Origin: Saprospiraceae bacterium
Lineage (GTDB): Bacteria > Bacteroidota > Bacteroidia > Chitinophagales > Saprospiraceae
Direction of reading: 5' to 3'
DNA length: 57,568 nt
NCBI GenBank assembly: GCA_013360405.1
Contig: JABWBR010000026.1
Coordinates: 1-57,568 of the forward strand
In this document: one piece after another, positions 36,274 to 46,650 of the stretch
How positions within the stretch are numbered: position 1 is the stretch's first letter
Layout of the letters: the number at the start of each line of letters is the position of its first letter
Position numbers and translations under genes: made by a program
The notes under the pieces: generated by a model
Seen by the model: the letters and a program-made list of their open reading frames with translations, nothing else
The model's database searches: none
What the model was told of the DNA's origin: nothing

Positions 36274-39200
36274 ATGAAAAGAATTCTTGCCCTCCTGGTG
36301 GTAGGCTTTGCCTTCCAAGCAGCGGTGATGGCTCAGCCCACCGTAAGTTTTTCTACCGAATCGGCGTGCACAGGCGAACAAGTGTGCATGGACGTGGCGG
36401 TAAAAGACTTTACCGATATCCTCTTTATGAGCTTTACAATGCAGTGGGATCCCGCCGTACTGCAATTCAACCAGGTGCAGGGTTTTAACCTGCCCGGGCT
36501 CACAGGGGCTAACTTCAATACGGGTAACGCCGTAAACGGCACCGTGGATTTGTCCTGGCAATTTGGAAACTGCCCCGATGGCGCAGGCCGAACAGAAGCC
36601 GACGGCCATGTCATTTTCCAGATTTGTTTTACGGTGTTGAGTAATCAATACGGTCAAGTAGGCACGGTAAGTATCCCCACTTCACCGGTGCCTATCGTCT
36701 ATCGTACTAACGTTGGAAATTGTACCAATATCGGCCTGCTTACAAAAGACGGCGTCGTATCGACTTGTGTAGCGCCCATTTCATTCATTGCTACAAATGA
36801 AACCGGCAATGAAGGCGACCTGGTTTGTGTCGACTTCACGGTTACCGGTTTCCAGGATATGCGAAGCGCCCAGTTTACAGTGGTTTATGATCCTGCCGTG
36901 CTGGAATTTCAAAATATTATTGCAGGCGATGTGCCCAACTTATCGGCCACGGGCAGCTTCGGGCTTCCCGGTGTGGGCGGCGTTCAACCCGGCAACATTA
37001 CGATGTCGTGGTCTTACTTTATCACCGGCGAACCCCCTGTCACTTTGCCCGACGGGCATTTGTTTTTCCAGGCCTGTTTCCGCATCATCGGCCCATGCGA
37101 ATCATTCTCAACGGTCACCTTCGACAGTATTCCCACCCAAATTGAATTTACCAACGATAACGTAATTGCTCCCGGCTACAATATTTTCTTCCAGCCGGTG
37201 CCGGGTTCGGTAGAGGTCGGCGATTGCGCACCCACAGGTTTGCAACTCATTGCCGATTGCGGTTCACCGGTCAACCTCAACGATCCCATTTGCGTTGGAG
37301 TAAGCGTTGGCAATAATTTTACCAATATCTCCGACGCAGCATTCCTTATGGAGTGGAACCCCGCTATCCTTCAATTTACCGGGGTGCAAAACCTGGCCAC
37401 GCTTTCGGGGCTTAACCAAGCTGATTTTAATGCGGCCAACGCGGCAAATGGCATTTTGGGCTTTAACTGGGCGCCGGTAGGGCCTCCTTCCGCTTCGATA
37501 CCCCCCGGAGGAGATCTTTTTGAAGTATGCTTTAATGTAATAGGCCTGGGAGGCAACAGCCCCTTCAGCTTTACCCAGCCGGCCAACGTGCAGGTCAATA
37601 ACGGCGCCAATATCGGCATCAACCCAAGCAACTGTACGGTGCAAGTCAACCAGCCCGCAGGCGTGGTAATGACTATCGGCGACGGCTCGGCTGCCCCCGG
37701 GGAAGAAGTATGCCTCGACTTCACGGTGTCAAACTTCGAAGATATTCTCAGCTATCAATTCTCCGTGGCTTTTGACCCGGCGCACATGGAGTGGACGAGT
37801 ATCCAGAATATTACGCTCCCCGAAGCTTCTCTGGCTAATTTTATTACCGCAGGCGCTTCGGCAGGGTCTATCTCATTCGACTGGGAGCCCAGCACTTCGC
37901 ATACCCTGCCAGATGGCACGGTGATCTTTCAAATGTGCTTCCAGCCCGTGGGTTCGCCCCAGCAGTGCGACGTACTCGAAGTAGTTGGACTGCCTATTGT
38001 ACCGGAAGCCATTAATACGACTTCTAACGGAGAGAATATCGGCATAGTCGATACCCCGGGCGAAGTGTGTATTTTGTATCCCGAAGGCTTCGGACTCGTG
38101 ATCGGCGATATAGAAGGCGACATCCAGGATACGGTTTGTTTACCCGTACAGGTGGTCTCTTTTGACAATATCACCTCCGCAGAATTCGACATCAGTTGGG
38201 ATCCCAGCGAATTGGAATTCGTCAACGTCAATATTCCGGGTACCTGGCCAGGGCTCAGCGCTTCCAACTTTGTAGACGGCGGCTCGCCGGTAGGCCTTCT
38301 CGAAGTAAGCTGGACAAACGGCACTCCCGTAGCCATCGCCGATAGCGCCGTAGTTTTTGAACTATGCTTTAAGCTCGTTGGCGCACCCCGCATGTGCAAC
38401 GACGTGGTGGTAAATGATACACCCATTCCCGTAGTAACTACTGCCAACGGCGCAGGTAGTATGCTTTTTGAAAATGGTTCTGTTTGTATTAATGACAGAA
38501 TCGTTATCGATAGCGTACATATCACCCCGGTATCCTGCCCGGGCGCCTGCGACGGCGAAATCGAATTATTCGTATCAGGTGGTTTGACGCCGGTCGGTTT
38601 TGTTTGGCAAACTACCCCGCTGCAAAACACTTCAAAAGCCCGATTCCTTTGCGAAGGTACTATAGTTGTCTTTATGTTCGACAGCTACAATCCCGCAGTG
38701 ACACGGACGGACACTTTCTATATTCCTACAACCACTGATCTTCCCCAAGCCAATGCAGGCCCGGACAAACAATTGGGGTGCAACCCAAATACGACTTTGT
38801 TGTCAGGCTCCGGCTCTCAAGGTGCGGAATACACTTACCAATGGACAAATATCACAACCGGCCAGGCATTCCCCGCTGATGTGGCTACTATCGTGACCGG
38901 CGCTGCAGGCGACTATATCTACGAGGTAACCAATACCACTACGGGTTGCTCGGTAGCAGATACTACAGTAGTTACCGCAGCCGTATTACCCACCGCCATC
39001 GCCGGCTTAGACCAAACCTTCAACTGTATCAATGACGTGGTAGGTCTCGACGGTACCCAATCGACTGGAGGCGGCACGGTAGAATACACCTGGACCGCCC
39101 TCAGCGGCGGCAATGTGGTGGCCGGCCAGGAGAACAACCTGCTCACCATCGTAGACGGCCCCGGCGTTTATCAGCTTGCTGTGCGCATTACGCTCAATAA

Positions 39201-42087
39201 CTGTACGGCCTACGACACCGTTGCCGTAACTGATGCCCGCATATTCCCCAACGCCAACGGCGGCCCCGATTTAGAACTGGGCTGCTCCGGCGATCCCGTC
39301 ATGCTCGACGCCTCTCCTTCCGATAACGGAACCCTCGACGTAAGCTACGAGTGGTTTGATGCCACTGGTAACCCCGTCTCTACTGATATTACTTATTCTA
39401 CTAATGCCCTTGGCACTTACGAGGTAGTGGTAACGGAAAACATAAGCGGTTGTTCTACGAGAGATACCGTATTCGTGATCCCCAGTGCAGACTATCCGGA
39501 TATTATGCTGGAAGACAGTACCGCCCTTACCTGTAGCGTTGATACAGTATCTTTTGAAGCGGTAATTTCTCCAGATACGATCACCTACACCTTGCAATGG
39601 AATCCGCTCGACGGCGGTGCGCTCCTCCCCGGCACAGAGACTACCCTTACACCCCAAACCGACGTGGCAGGCATGTACGAATTGGTGATTACCAATACTG
39701 ACAATAACTGCGTATCACGGGATACGATCCAGGTTTTACTCGATAATATGCCCCCGGTAGCAAATGCAGGTGAAAATACTTCGCTGACCTGCGACGACGC
39801 TTCTGTTACGCTGGATGGCTCCGCATCTGAACAAGGCGCGAACTACACGTACACCTGGCGAGATATAGACGGCGCGGTTATCGGCGTAGGACTTACCTAC
39901 ACCGCCACCGAGCCCGGCACTTATTGCTTTGAGGTAGTGAGCGACAACGGCTGCAGCGCCACCGACTGCGTGGTGGTAGGCATTACAGGTGCGCCTCCTG
40001 TACTGCTGGTTGACGATTTCGGGGCTTTGAATTGCCTGAATGATACACTGGCTATCGTAGTAAATGCTTCGCCGCCAAACGTAGACTACGATGTAAGTTG
40101 GCAAATACTTAGTGGCACGGGCAACATTGTCAGTGAAGATACAACCACCATCGAAGTGGATCAACCCGGCGCCTACGAAATTACGGTGACAGCTATAAGC
40201 ACCGGCTGTACTACTATCGATACTATAGAGGTATTGCAGGATATCGAGCTGCCCGACGCAGTAGCCGGTACCGACCAAAGCCTCACCTGCATCGTCAGCG
40301 CCGCTTCGCTTAATGGCGCCGGTTCTTCCGTGGGTGTCGATTTTACATACGAATGGACGAATATAGTCGATGGCGCCTTGCCTTCGCCCAATACTCAGAT
40401 CACAGCCAGCGTAAATACCGCAGGCACATACGAAATTCTGGTTAGCAATATAACCAACGGCTGTACGGCCAGGGATACAGTTGTGGTATTAGACGACACT
40501 GACCCTCCTGTCATCAATTTGGCCGAACCTGAAAATATTACTTGTATCGACGAGGATGCCGAGTTAAACGCATCGGCTACCACGCCTAATACTGATATAA
40601 CGGTAACCTGGACCACGCTAAGCGGCGGCGGCGCTGCAACGCCTCCCAACAACCTGATGGCCAACGCGAATGCCGCAGGCGACTACGAAATACTGGTGCG
40701 CAACAATATCAACGGATGCGAAAGCCGCGATACGATTACCGTTTTGGCAAATACCGATCCGCCACAGATCTCTTACGCACAACCCGCTCAATTTGGTTGT
40801 AACCAAACCAGCGTGCCCATCGACGCTACCGCTACAGGCCCTGTCAACTCGTTCTCTTCCATCAGTTGGACGACATTGAGCGGCGATGGTACCGTTACGC
40901 CCGCCACCGGCTCGTTTAGCGTGCAAGTGAGCGAGCCGGGAGATTACGAGCTTACGGTTGTCCGCGCAGATAACGGCTGCGAAGCCACCGAAACCATCAC
41001 TGTAGAGGCCGATCCAAATGTACCGGTAGCCGATGCCGGCGAAGATCAAAATATCGAATGCGGCGAAACGGCTTCACTTGGCGGCACAGGCACTTCGCAA
41101 GGCGCCGGTATCATTTATTCATGGACGGTAGTAGACGGCGCGCCGCTTACAGGCAATACGAACGAGGCTACTTCTTCCTCACAAGGCGAAGGCACCTACC
41201 AACTCATTGTAAGCAATGCGGCAGGTTGTGCCGATACCTCAGTGGTAGCTATCACGCTCGATTACCCCGAGTCGGCCAACGCCGGCCAGGACCTCTCGCT
41301 CTGCGAACCCAGTTCCAGCCTGAGCGCCAACCTGCCCACCGGTACTACCGGGGTATGGACGACGTCTTCATCGGCTGGTATTGCTACGCCCACCGATGCC
41401 AATACGGAAATAAGCGCTCTGCAGCAAGGCGCCAATGCCTTTATCTGGACGCTCTCGGCCCCCAATTGTCCCAACTATAGCGCAGATACCGTCGTGATCA
41501 GCATCGCCCTGGCGCCTAATGCCGCCAACGATGTATTAACAGTGGGCTCCGATAGCCGCGATGCTACCGTCAACCTGATTGCCAATGACGGGGTAAGCCT
41601 GGGCGACAATTTCGTGATTACGCTGGCTTCTCAGCCTACATTCGGCCGTGTCGACAGCATATCTGCAGAGGGCGTCTTGTACTTCAGCGTCAACAGGGGC
41701 GCCGCCGGACAAACGGAGGTGCAATACGTATTGTGCAACCTGGATTGCGCCACAAGTTGCGATACGGCGCTGGTAGCCATTACGGTTGAATCCGACGGAT
41801 TTGTGCCCGACAGGCCCAATACGATTACGCCTAACGAAGACGGCCTCAACGAAACGCTGATCTTCGACGAAATTCTGAACAACCCTTCTGATATGTTCCC
41901 CGACAACGAACTCATTATCTTTAACCGTTGGGGCGATATCGTGTACCAGTCCAAGCCTTACAATAACGACTGGCGCGGGTTGAACAGCGAAGGCAAAGAA
42001 TTGCCGCACGGCACTTATTACTATATTTTGCGACTCGATATTTCCAATGGCGTGATTATCAGGGGCGATGTCACGATTGTGAAGTGA
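36274..42087 (+). CDS. Giant adhesin-like protein: cohesin-like and PKD-like modules, T9SS type B tail
   Basis: 1937 residues from the ATG at 36274, which precedes a clean signal peptide (MKRILALLVVGFAFQAAVMAQ region); an ATG 13 codons earlier is possible. Modules: five cohesin-like repeats (about 21-742; each with the pattern CVDFTV..F....SAQFTVVYDPAVLEF), a SprB-like unit (about 745-810), eleven PKD/Ig-like modules (about 822-1745; each opens A-AGxDxxLxC and ends near a second Cys), a cadherin-like unit (about 1749-1839), and the CHU_C gliding-motility C-terminal domain (about 1847-1937; PNTITPNEDGLNE, IIFNRWGDIVYQS). It should be secreted by T9SS and surface-retained through the upstream PorP/SprF. 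No dockerin is visible in this window. Confidence 0.88.
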   Translation: MKRILALLVVGFAFQAAVMAQPTVSFSTESACTGEQVCMDVAVKDFTDILFMSFTMQWDPAVLQFNQVQGFNLPGLTGANFNTGNAVNGTVDLSWQFGNCPDGAGRTEADGHVIFQICFTVLSNQYGQVGTVSIPTSPVPIVYRTNVGNCTNIGLLTKDGVVSTCVAPISFIATNETGNEGDLVCVDFTVTGFQDMRSAQFTVVYDPAVLEFQNIIAGDVPNLSATGSFGLPGVGGVQPGNITMSWSYFITGEPPVTLPDGHLFFQACFRIIGPCESFSTVTFDSIPTQIEFTNDNVIAPGYNIFFQPVPGSVEVGDCAPTGLQLIADCGSPVNLNDPICVGVSVGNNFTNISDAAFLMEWNPAILQFTGVQNLATLSGLNQADFNAANAANGILGFNWAPVGPPSASIPPGGDLFEVCFNVIGLGGNSPFSFTQPANVQVNNGANIGINPSNCTVQVNQPAGVVMTIGDGSAAPGEEVCLDFTVSNFEDILSYQFSVAFDPAHMEWTSIQNITLPEASLANFITAGASAGSISFDWEPSTSHTLPDGTVIFQMCFQPVGSPQQCDVLEVVGLPIVPEAINTTSNGENIGIVDTPGEVCILYPEGFGLVIGDIEGDIQDTVCLPVQVVSFDNITSAEFDISWDPSELEFVNVNIPGTWPGLSASNFVDGGSPVGLLEVSWTNGTPVAIADSAVVFELCFKLVGAPRMCNDVVVNDTPIPVVTTANGAGSMLFENGSVCINDRIVIDSVHITPVSCPGACDGEIELFVSGGLTPVGFVWQTTPLQNTSKARFLCEGTIVVFMFDSYNPAVTRTDTFYIPTTTDLPQANAGPDKQLGCNPNTTLLSGSGSQGAEYTYQWTNITTGQAFPADVATIVTGAAGDYIYEVTNTTTGCSVADTTVVTAAVLPTAIAGLDQTFNCINDVVGLDGTQSTGGGTVEYTWTALSGGNVVAGQENNLLTIVDGPGVYQLAVRITLNNCTAYDTVAVTDARIFPNANGGPDLELGCSGDPVMLDASPSDNGTLDVSYEWFDATGNPVSTDITYSTNALGTYEVVVTENISGCSTRDTVFVIPSADYPDIMLEDSTALTCSVDTVSFEAVISPDTITYTLQWNPLDGGALLPGTETTLTPQTDVAGMYELVITNTDNNCVSRDTIQVLLDNMPPVANAGENTSLTCDDASVTLDGSASEQGANYTYTWRDIDGAVIGVGLTYTATEPGTYCFEVVSDNGCSATDCVVVGITGAPPVLLVDDFGALNCLNDTLAIVVNASPPNVDYDVSWQILSGTGNIVSEDTTTIEVDQPGAYEITVTAISTGCTTIDTIEVLQDIELPDAVAGTDQSLTCIVSAASLNGAGSSVGVDFTYEWTNIVDGALPSPNTQITASVNTAGTYEILVSNITNGCTARDTVVVLDDTDPPVINLAEPENITCIDEDAELNASATTPNTDITVTWTTLSGGGAATPPNNLMANANAAGDYEILVRNNINGCESRDTITVLANTDPPQISYAQPAQFGCNQTSVPIDATATGPVNSFSSISWTTLSGDGTVTPATGSFSVQVSEPGDYELTVVRADNGCEATETITVEADPNVPVADAGEDQNIECGETASLGGTGTSQGAGIIYSWTVVDGAPLTGNTNEATSSSQGEGTYQLIVSNAAGCADTSVVAITLDYPESANAGQDLSLCEPSSSLSANLPTGTTGVWTTSSSAGIATPTDANTEISALQQGANAFIWTLSAPNCPNYSADTVVISIALAPNAANDVLTVGSDSRDATVNLIANDGVSLGDNFVITLASQPTFGRVDSISAEGVLYFSVNRGAAGQTEVQYVLCNLDCATSCDTALVAITVESDGFVPDRPNTITPNEDGLNETLIFDEILNNPSDMFPDNELIIFNRWGDIVYQSKPYNNDWRGLNSEGKELPHGTYYYILRLDISNGVIIRGDVTIVK

Positions 42088-42089
42088 TT

Positions 42090-42177
42090 TTCGGTTGTCG
42101 GTTGTGGGTTGTCAGTTTGCCTGATTTAGACAAATTCAACCCATAACCGACAACTGACAACCGATAACTGACAACCC
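42090..42177. repeat. GGTTGTC word repeat with full inverse arm
   Basis: TCGGTTGTCGGTTGTGGGTTGTC on the left is followed, after an 18-20 nt loop, by CAACCCATAACCGACAAC and TGACAACCGATAACTGACAA. The words pair in several registers. It sits between two codirectional type B cargo genes. Confidence 0.8.
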
Positions 42178-42178
42178 C

Positions 42179-42209
42179 TTGCTCCTTCCCACAATTTCCC
42201 CTATCTTTG
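42179..42209 (+). promoter_or_regulatory. Promoter of the second type B cargo gene
   Basis: TTG at 42179-42181, a 20-nt spacer and TATCTTTG at 42202-42209 match the Bacteroidota consensus. The leader to the ATG at 42308 would be about 90 nt. The -33 starts right after the preceding word-repeat hairpin. Confidence 0.6.
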
Positions 42210-42307
42210 CCTCACATCCTTAAGGCAAATCATATCTCCACGCTTTTTCCTTTCTGGCAACAAGCATTTTTTTATATTTTTCGTTATTAAATAACAAATC
42301 GAAATTC

Positions 42308-45300
42308 ATGAGGTTATCAGGAATTTTCTGCCTGTGGCTGATGCTAATGGGCGCCCTGCAAGTAAAAAGCCAGGTGGAAGTAAGCGTTACAGTTAACAGT
42401 GGTTCTTCTACCACTACTTGTACAGACATCCTAAGCCCTCCCGATCCCCTATGGCAAGTCAATATCGCCAATGAAGGGTGGATTACCTATCCGCCCGACG
42501 GGCCCTGTTTCACTTCTTTTCCCAACCTACAATACCAGGAAACGTACAATTGCCCGGCTGACGTACCGGCACAGATAGAGGTATGTTTTAAGGCTTTTGA
42601 AAACGACGCGCTCCTATCCGTCTTTTGTCTGATCGACGAATCTTGCAGTGAAACGATCTGCCAGCAATTCAATATCCCCGCTTTGGGTGGAAGTGCAACT
42701 TATACCCTTGGCCTGCCCGATGGTTTAAGCTCCGATGGCGAAGTCACCTTTACTATCGAAAATACTTCTTCTACTTTGGCGGATAACGACCTGCCCTGCA
42801 CCGCCTATGATTTTGGCTTGTTGTCTTATAACGCCCATCTGGGAGACGCAACACTGGGAGGCTTCAGCAATATTTGCGCTACCAATATCAACGAACCCAA
42901 TCCTTTTAATAACGGTTTTTTTATAAATGACGCAGCCGTTTGGTTTACTTTCACCACCGGCCCCGACCCCAGCGGTTCGATATATGTGCGGGTACTGAGC
43001 GACCCCCTGACCACCGGTGATGATTTTGACGCAGAAGTGATGCTCTATACTTCCTCAGACGGAACCTGCACCGGTACTTTGTCTACACTGATCAACCTCA
43101 CCGAAAGCCCCGGCCTCGACAACCTCTTCCGGATTTTTTGCCCCTCGCCGAATACGACCTATTTTATTTTGGTAGACGGCGGCTATACTACGCCCACTTC
43201 TGCCAGAGGGGCCTTTGGTATCGAAGTCGTCGATATCGGGGTGCGGGAAGGCGCTGATCTGCGCTGTAATGCGACCAATTTTGGCGTGATACCCGACGGG
43301 GGCAGCGTGCAAACGGATTCTTTACAGTCCAATTTTTGCGCCACGGCTACCGGCGATCCCTTTGTTGGCGCTTTTGTGAGCCAACACTCGGTGTGGTTCC
43401 GTTTTGTGGCGCCGAGTTCGGGGCATATCACTATCGAAGCGCTCACCGATAGATTGGTCGATTCCATAGGCCTGCAATTGGCGCTTTACCGCTCTACCAA
43501 TAACTTATGCACGGGATTTTTTAGCAATGTAGCTACGAGCTATACTTTTCAGGACCTCGACGAAACACTGGAGGTTTCTTGTCTATATCCGGGTACGCCC
43601 TATTGGATTCTGGTGGATGGCGACGGCACCTATCCCCGGGGTAGTTTTACGATATCCGTGTCAGATGCCGGCGATATTACGCCCGTTACAACCCTCGATA
43701 CCGTGCTCTGCTTTGGTCAGAGCCTTACGGTTGGAACCAGTATTTACAGCCAAACCGGCAGCTATGCCGATACCTTGCAAGTTTTCGCAGGCTGCGACAG
43801 CATTGTTTTATCGAATGTGACGGTGTTGACGGCCGTGCAGGCCACAACCGCCCAGACGATGCCGGCTATCGGACTGGGAGATCCCAGCGGGATTGCATCT
43901 GTGACAGCCACAGGAGGCGCCGGCAATTATACCTATTTGTGGTGCAGCGGCGAGACCGGCCCTGTAGCCTCTCAGTTGCCCGGTGGCCAAAACTGCTGTG
44001 TGACGGTTACCGACGCCAACGGCTGCGAGGCGATATCCTGCTTTGATGTGGATTATGTGATGGACGTTATTCCCGTTTTTGAAAACGATACGCTCCTATG
44101 CTTCGGCGATCAAAACGGACAAATTGTCTTTTCTATTCTGGAAGGCCTGCCACCCTATACCTATACCTGGCAAAACGCAAACAATTCGCTCAACGGAACA
44201 GGTATTATCAATGCAGAAGGGGAACAAGTGACTATCCCTGACCTGCCTGCCGGCACCTATACATTTACGGTGGCCGATGCCTACAGCGATAGCACATTTG
44301 TGGCGCACGTGACGGAGCCTCCGCAGTTGACCGCGCAAGCAGCCAACCTCCAGGACGCCAGTTGCTACCAGGTCTGCGATGGCGCCGTGGAAGCCGTCAT
44401 CGCAGGTGGTACCGGCGCCTACCAATTGCAATGGTCTAATGGCGCTAATACAAACTATATCAATCAATTATGCGCATCTACTTACCTACTTACCGTAACC
44501 GATGCCAATAATTGCATGGCGACACTTCCCGTAACAATAACCGAGCCCCCTGAATTTATAGCTACGGTTCAATTGACACAGGCTGTATCTTGTTTTGAAG
44601 GCGCCGATGGCAGCGTGAGCGTGACGACCAACGGCAATCCCAGCCAGTACCAATGGAGCAACGGCGCCACGACCGCTTCGGTAGCCAACCTGCCCGCCGG
44701 TTTTTACGATGTGACCGTCACCAACAGCGACGGCTGCCAGGATTTTGCCGGGGTGCAAGTCACCCAACCTTCCGGCCCGCTCACGGTGAGTATAGACATC
44801 AACAATGTCATTAGCTGTGCCGGCGAGGCCGATGGCGCCCTGGTAGCGCTACCCGCCGGGCCTTATACCACACTCTCCTACTCCTGGAGCTCGGGTGGCA
44901 ATGACGCCGTTGCTTCCGGGCTTTCCACCGGCCAATACGCCGTTACCATCGTCAACGAGAAAAACTGCCAGGCCGATGCCACGTTTTTCCTGGATGAACC
45001 TACAGAAATTAATGCCAACCTTTCGGTTACAGATATTACCTGCACCAGCGACCCCAGTGGCGGCGCTATACTGCTGGATACCGTCAGCGGCGGTACGCCC
45101 TCTTATTTGTTCTCTATCAACGGCGGTCAGACTTTCTCCTCCACACCAGCTTTTCTCAACCTCTTTGAAGGCTCCTACGAGGTCATCGTACGCGATGCAG
45201 CCGGCTGCGAAGAAACCTACACCCAGGTTGTAAAAGGCCCCCCCGTACTGGAGGTGACCTTGGGCGACGATTTTGACCTACAATTGGGCGATACGGTGAC

Positions 45301-45772
45301 TATAGAAGCGTTGGCCAATAGCCTGGATCTGGCCTACAAATGGACGCCTGCAGATACTTCTAATTCCGCAATAATAGCCATAAGTCCCCTGATCTCTACT
45401 TTGTATACGGTGGAGGTATTTGATACTATCACGCTGTGCCGCGCTACTGACGCGGTATTTGTCACAGTAACAAAAGACCGCCCCGTTTTTATCCCCAATG
45501 CCTTCAGCCCCAACGACGACGGCCAAAACGACTTATTTATCATTAATGCAGGCGTCGGAGTAGCCGAAGTGAAGAGTTTGCGCATTTTCAGCCGGTCGGG
45601 AGGCCTGGTATTCGAAAGAACCAACTTCCAGCCCAACGATCCCGCTTTCGGCTGGGATGGGGAATGGCGCGGCAAACCCCTCAATACCGGAGTCTACGTC
45701 TACCTCGCCGAGATCACTTTCGTCGACGGTGTTACGGAGGTGTTTAAGGGGGATGTGGTGCTTCTCCGTTAA
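42308..45772 (+). CDS. Secreted PPC-like / SprB-repeat protein with T9SS type B tail (1154 aa)
   Basis: A signal peptide (to about 21) leads into an N-terminal cysteine-rich beta domain (about 25-170). Two PPC-like modules follow (about 195-325 and 340-470; INDAAVWFTFTTGPDPSGS and SQHSVWFRFVAPSSGH), then about five or six SprB-type units (about 515-980; recurring GGTGxYxxxWSNGA and LPAGTYxxTVTD), and the CHU_C domain (about 1062-1154; PNAFSPNDDGQNDLF, LRIFSRSGGLVFE, GVYVYLAEI). It is the second T9SS type B cargo after the PorP/SprF gene, with its own promoter. Probably a surface adhesin or motility-related protein. Confidence 0.88.
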   Translation: MRLSGIFCLWLMLMGALQVKSQVEVSVTVNSGSSTTTCTDILSPPDPLWQVNIANEGWITYPPDGPCFTSFPNLQYQETYNCPADVPAQIEVCFKAFENDALLSVFCLIDESCSETICQQFNIPALGGSATYTLGLPDGLSSDGEVTFTIENTSSTLADNDLPCTAYDFGLLSYNAHLGDATLGGFSNICATNINEPNPFNNGFFINDAAVWFTFTTGPDPSGSIYVRVLSDPLTTGDDFDAEVMLYTSSDGTCTGTLSTLINLTESPGLDNLFRIFCPSPNTTYFILVDGGYTTPTSARGAFGIEVVDIGVREGADLRCNATNFGVIPDGGSVQTDSLQSNFCATATGDPFVGAFVSQHSVWFRFVAPSSGHITIEALTDRLVDSIGLQLALYRSTNNLCTGFFSNVATSYTFQDLDETLEVSCLYPGTPYWILVDGDGTYPRGSFTISVSDAGDITPVTTLDTVLCFGQSLTVGTSIYSQTGSYADTLQVFAGCDSIVLSNVTVLTAVQATTAQTMPAIGLGDPSGIASVTATGGAGNYTYLWCSGETGPVASQLPGGQNCCVTVTDANGCEAISCFDVDYVMDVIPVFENDTLLCFGDQNGQIVFSILEGLPPYTYTWQNANNSLNGTGIINAEGEQVTIPDLPAGTYTFTVADAYSDSTFVAHVTEPPQLTAQAANLQDASCYQVCDGAVEAVIAGGTGAYQLQWSNGANTNYINQLCASTYLLTVTDANNCMATLPVTITEPPEFIATVQLTQAVSCFEGADGSVSVTTNGNPSQYQWSNGATTASVANLPAGFYDVTVTNSDGCQDFAGVQVTQPSGPLTVSIDINNVISCAGEADGALVALPAGPYTTLSYSWSSGGNDAVASGLSTGQYAVTIVNEKNCQADATFFLDEPTEINANLSVTDITCTSDPSGGAILLDTVSGGTPSYLFSINGGQTFSSTPAFLNLFEGSYEVIVRDAAGCEETYTQVVKGPPVLEVTLGDDFDLQLGDTVTIEALANSLDLAYKWTPADTSNSAIIAISPLISTLYTVEVFDTITLCRATDAVFVTVTKDRPVFIPNAFSPNDDGQNDLFIINAGVGVAEVKSLRIFSRSGGLVFERTNFQPNDPAFGWDGEWRGKPLNTGVYVYLAEITFVDGVTEVFKGDVVLLR

Positions 45773-45778
45773 GAGCAA

Positions 45779-45830
45779 TTAGGGCTTAGGGCCTAGCCCT
45801 AACCGCTAACTGCTAAGCCCTAAGCCCTAA
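45779..45830. terminator. AGGGCTTAGGGC word hairpin between convergent genes
   Basis: TTAGGGCTTAGGGC (45779-45792) and GCCCTAAGCCCTAA (45817-45830) form a perfect 14-bp stem. The loop holds a further GCCCTAACCGCTAAC. It is placed between two convergent stops and is a likely bidirectional terminator made of repeated words. Confidence 0.8.
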
Positions 45831-45833
45831 CCG

Positions 45834-46565
45834 CTACTCCTGGTACATATTAAACGTAATCCCCAGGCTGGGAATCAGCAAATTGGTTGCCGACGATTTT
45901 TCTTCAAAAGCATCGATAGGCAACTCGTAGGGGCCGCTATCGTCGCCTTTGCGCACCAGGTAGGTTGCGTTGGCGCCGGGCAGGTAAGCGCAACGAAGAT
46001 CGATGGTAATTTCAGGCGCTTTTCGGAATACTTGCAGGCGGACTCCGAGTGCGAGTCCGTAGCTCAAGGCCCAATCGCCGCGTTCTACCTCCGAATTCGA
46101 ATCTTCTTCCTCAAAAGCATTGTCATTGATGAGTCGCGTGCGTGTAAACAGGTTTTTGGTTCCGATCATACCATCTAGATACGGCTTCACCGGGAAATCG
46201 GTGATCGGCGAAAAACGCAGCATAGTATGGCCTAAAAAAATGCTGTTATTGGTTTTTAGGGTATATTTTTCGGTAAATCCGCCTATGTTGATATTGTATT
46301 TCTTCGATTCTCTGTCGTATACCATACCCGCCAGGTCGATACCTGCGTAAAGTGGCATTTTTCTGGTAATTTGAAAAAGTATATACCCCCCTCCGCCAAA
46401 GCCGGTATTGGGCAGGTTGTCACGAAAATCATCCAGTGGCAAACCTATTTGTGCATTTAGATTTAAATAACCAAAATGGTGGCCCCGCACATCGTCAGGA
46501 GTAGATTGGGCAACTGTAATTCCATTTAATAGGAGCAAAAGCGAAAGGACAAGATAGGTTCTCAT
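45834..46565 (-). CDS. Hypothetical outer-membrane beta-barrel protein
   Basis: 243 residues with a signal peptide (to about 19, ending TVAQ). The mature part alternates polar and aromatic residues in beta strands (YLNLNAQIGLPLDD, YAGIDLAGMVYD, FLGHTMLRFSPI, YGLALGVRLQVF, PSLGITFNMYQE), with the porin-like strand ending in an aromatic residue close to the C-terminus. It resembles general outer-membrane beta-barrel proteins of Bacteroidota; ligand unknown. The C-terminal stop codon lies four bases after the convergent-gene hairpin. Confidence 0.65.
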   Translation of the reverse strand: MRTYLVLSLLLLLNGITVAQSTPDDVRGHHFGYLNLNAQIGLPLDDFRDNLPNTGFGGGGYILFQITRKMPLYAGIDLAGMVYDRESKKYNINIGGFTEKYTLKTNNSIFLGHTMLRFSPITDFPVKPYLDGMIGTKNLFTRTRLINDNAFEEEDSNSEVERGDWALSYGLALGVRLQVFRKAPEITIDLRCAYLPGANATYLVRKGDDSGPYELPIDAFEEKSSATNLLIPSLGITFNMYQE

Positions 46566-46650
46566 ATAGTCGGTGTTTGATGAAGAAACGCTTTTTCTTC
46601 AAATATAAAGGCAGATGAAATTCACCGTAGTTAACGCCTTGTTAAATATT

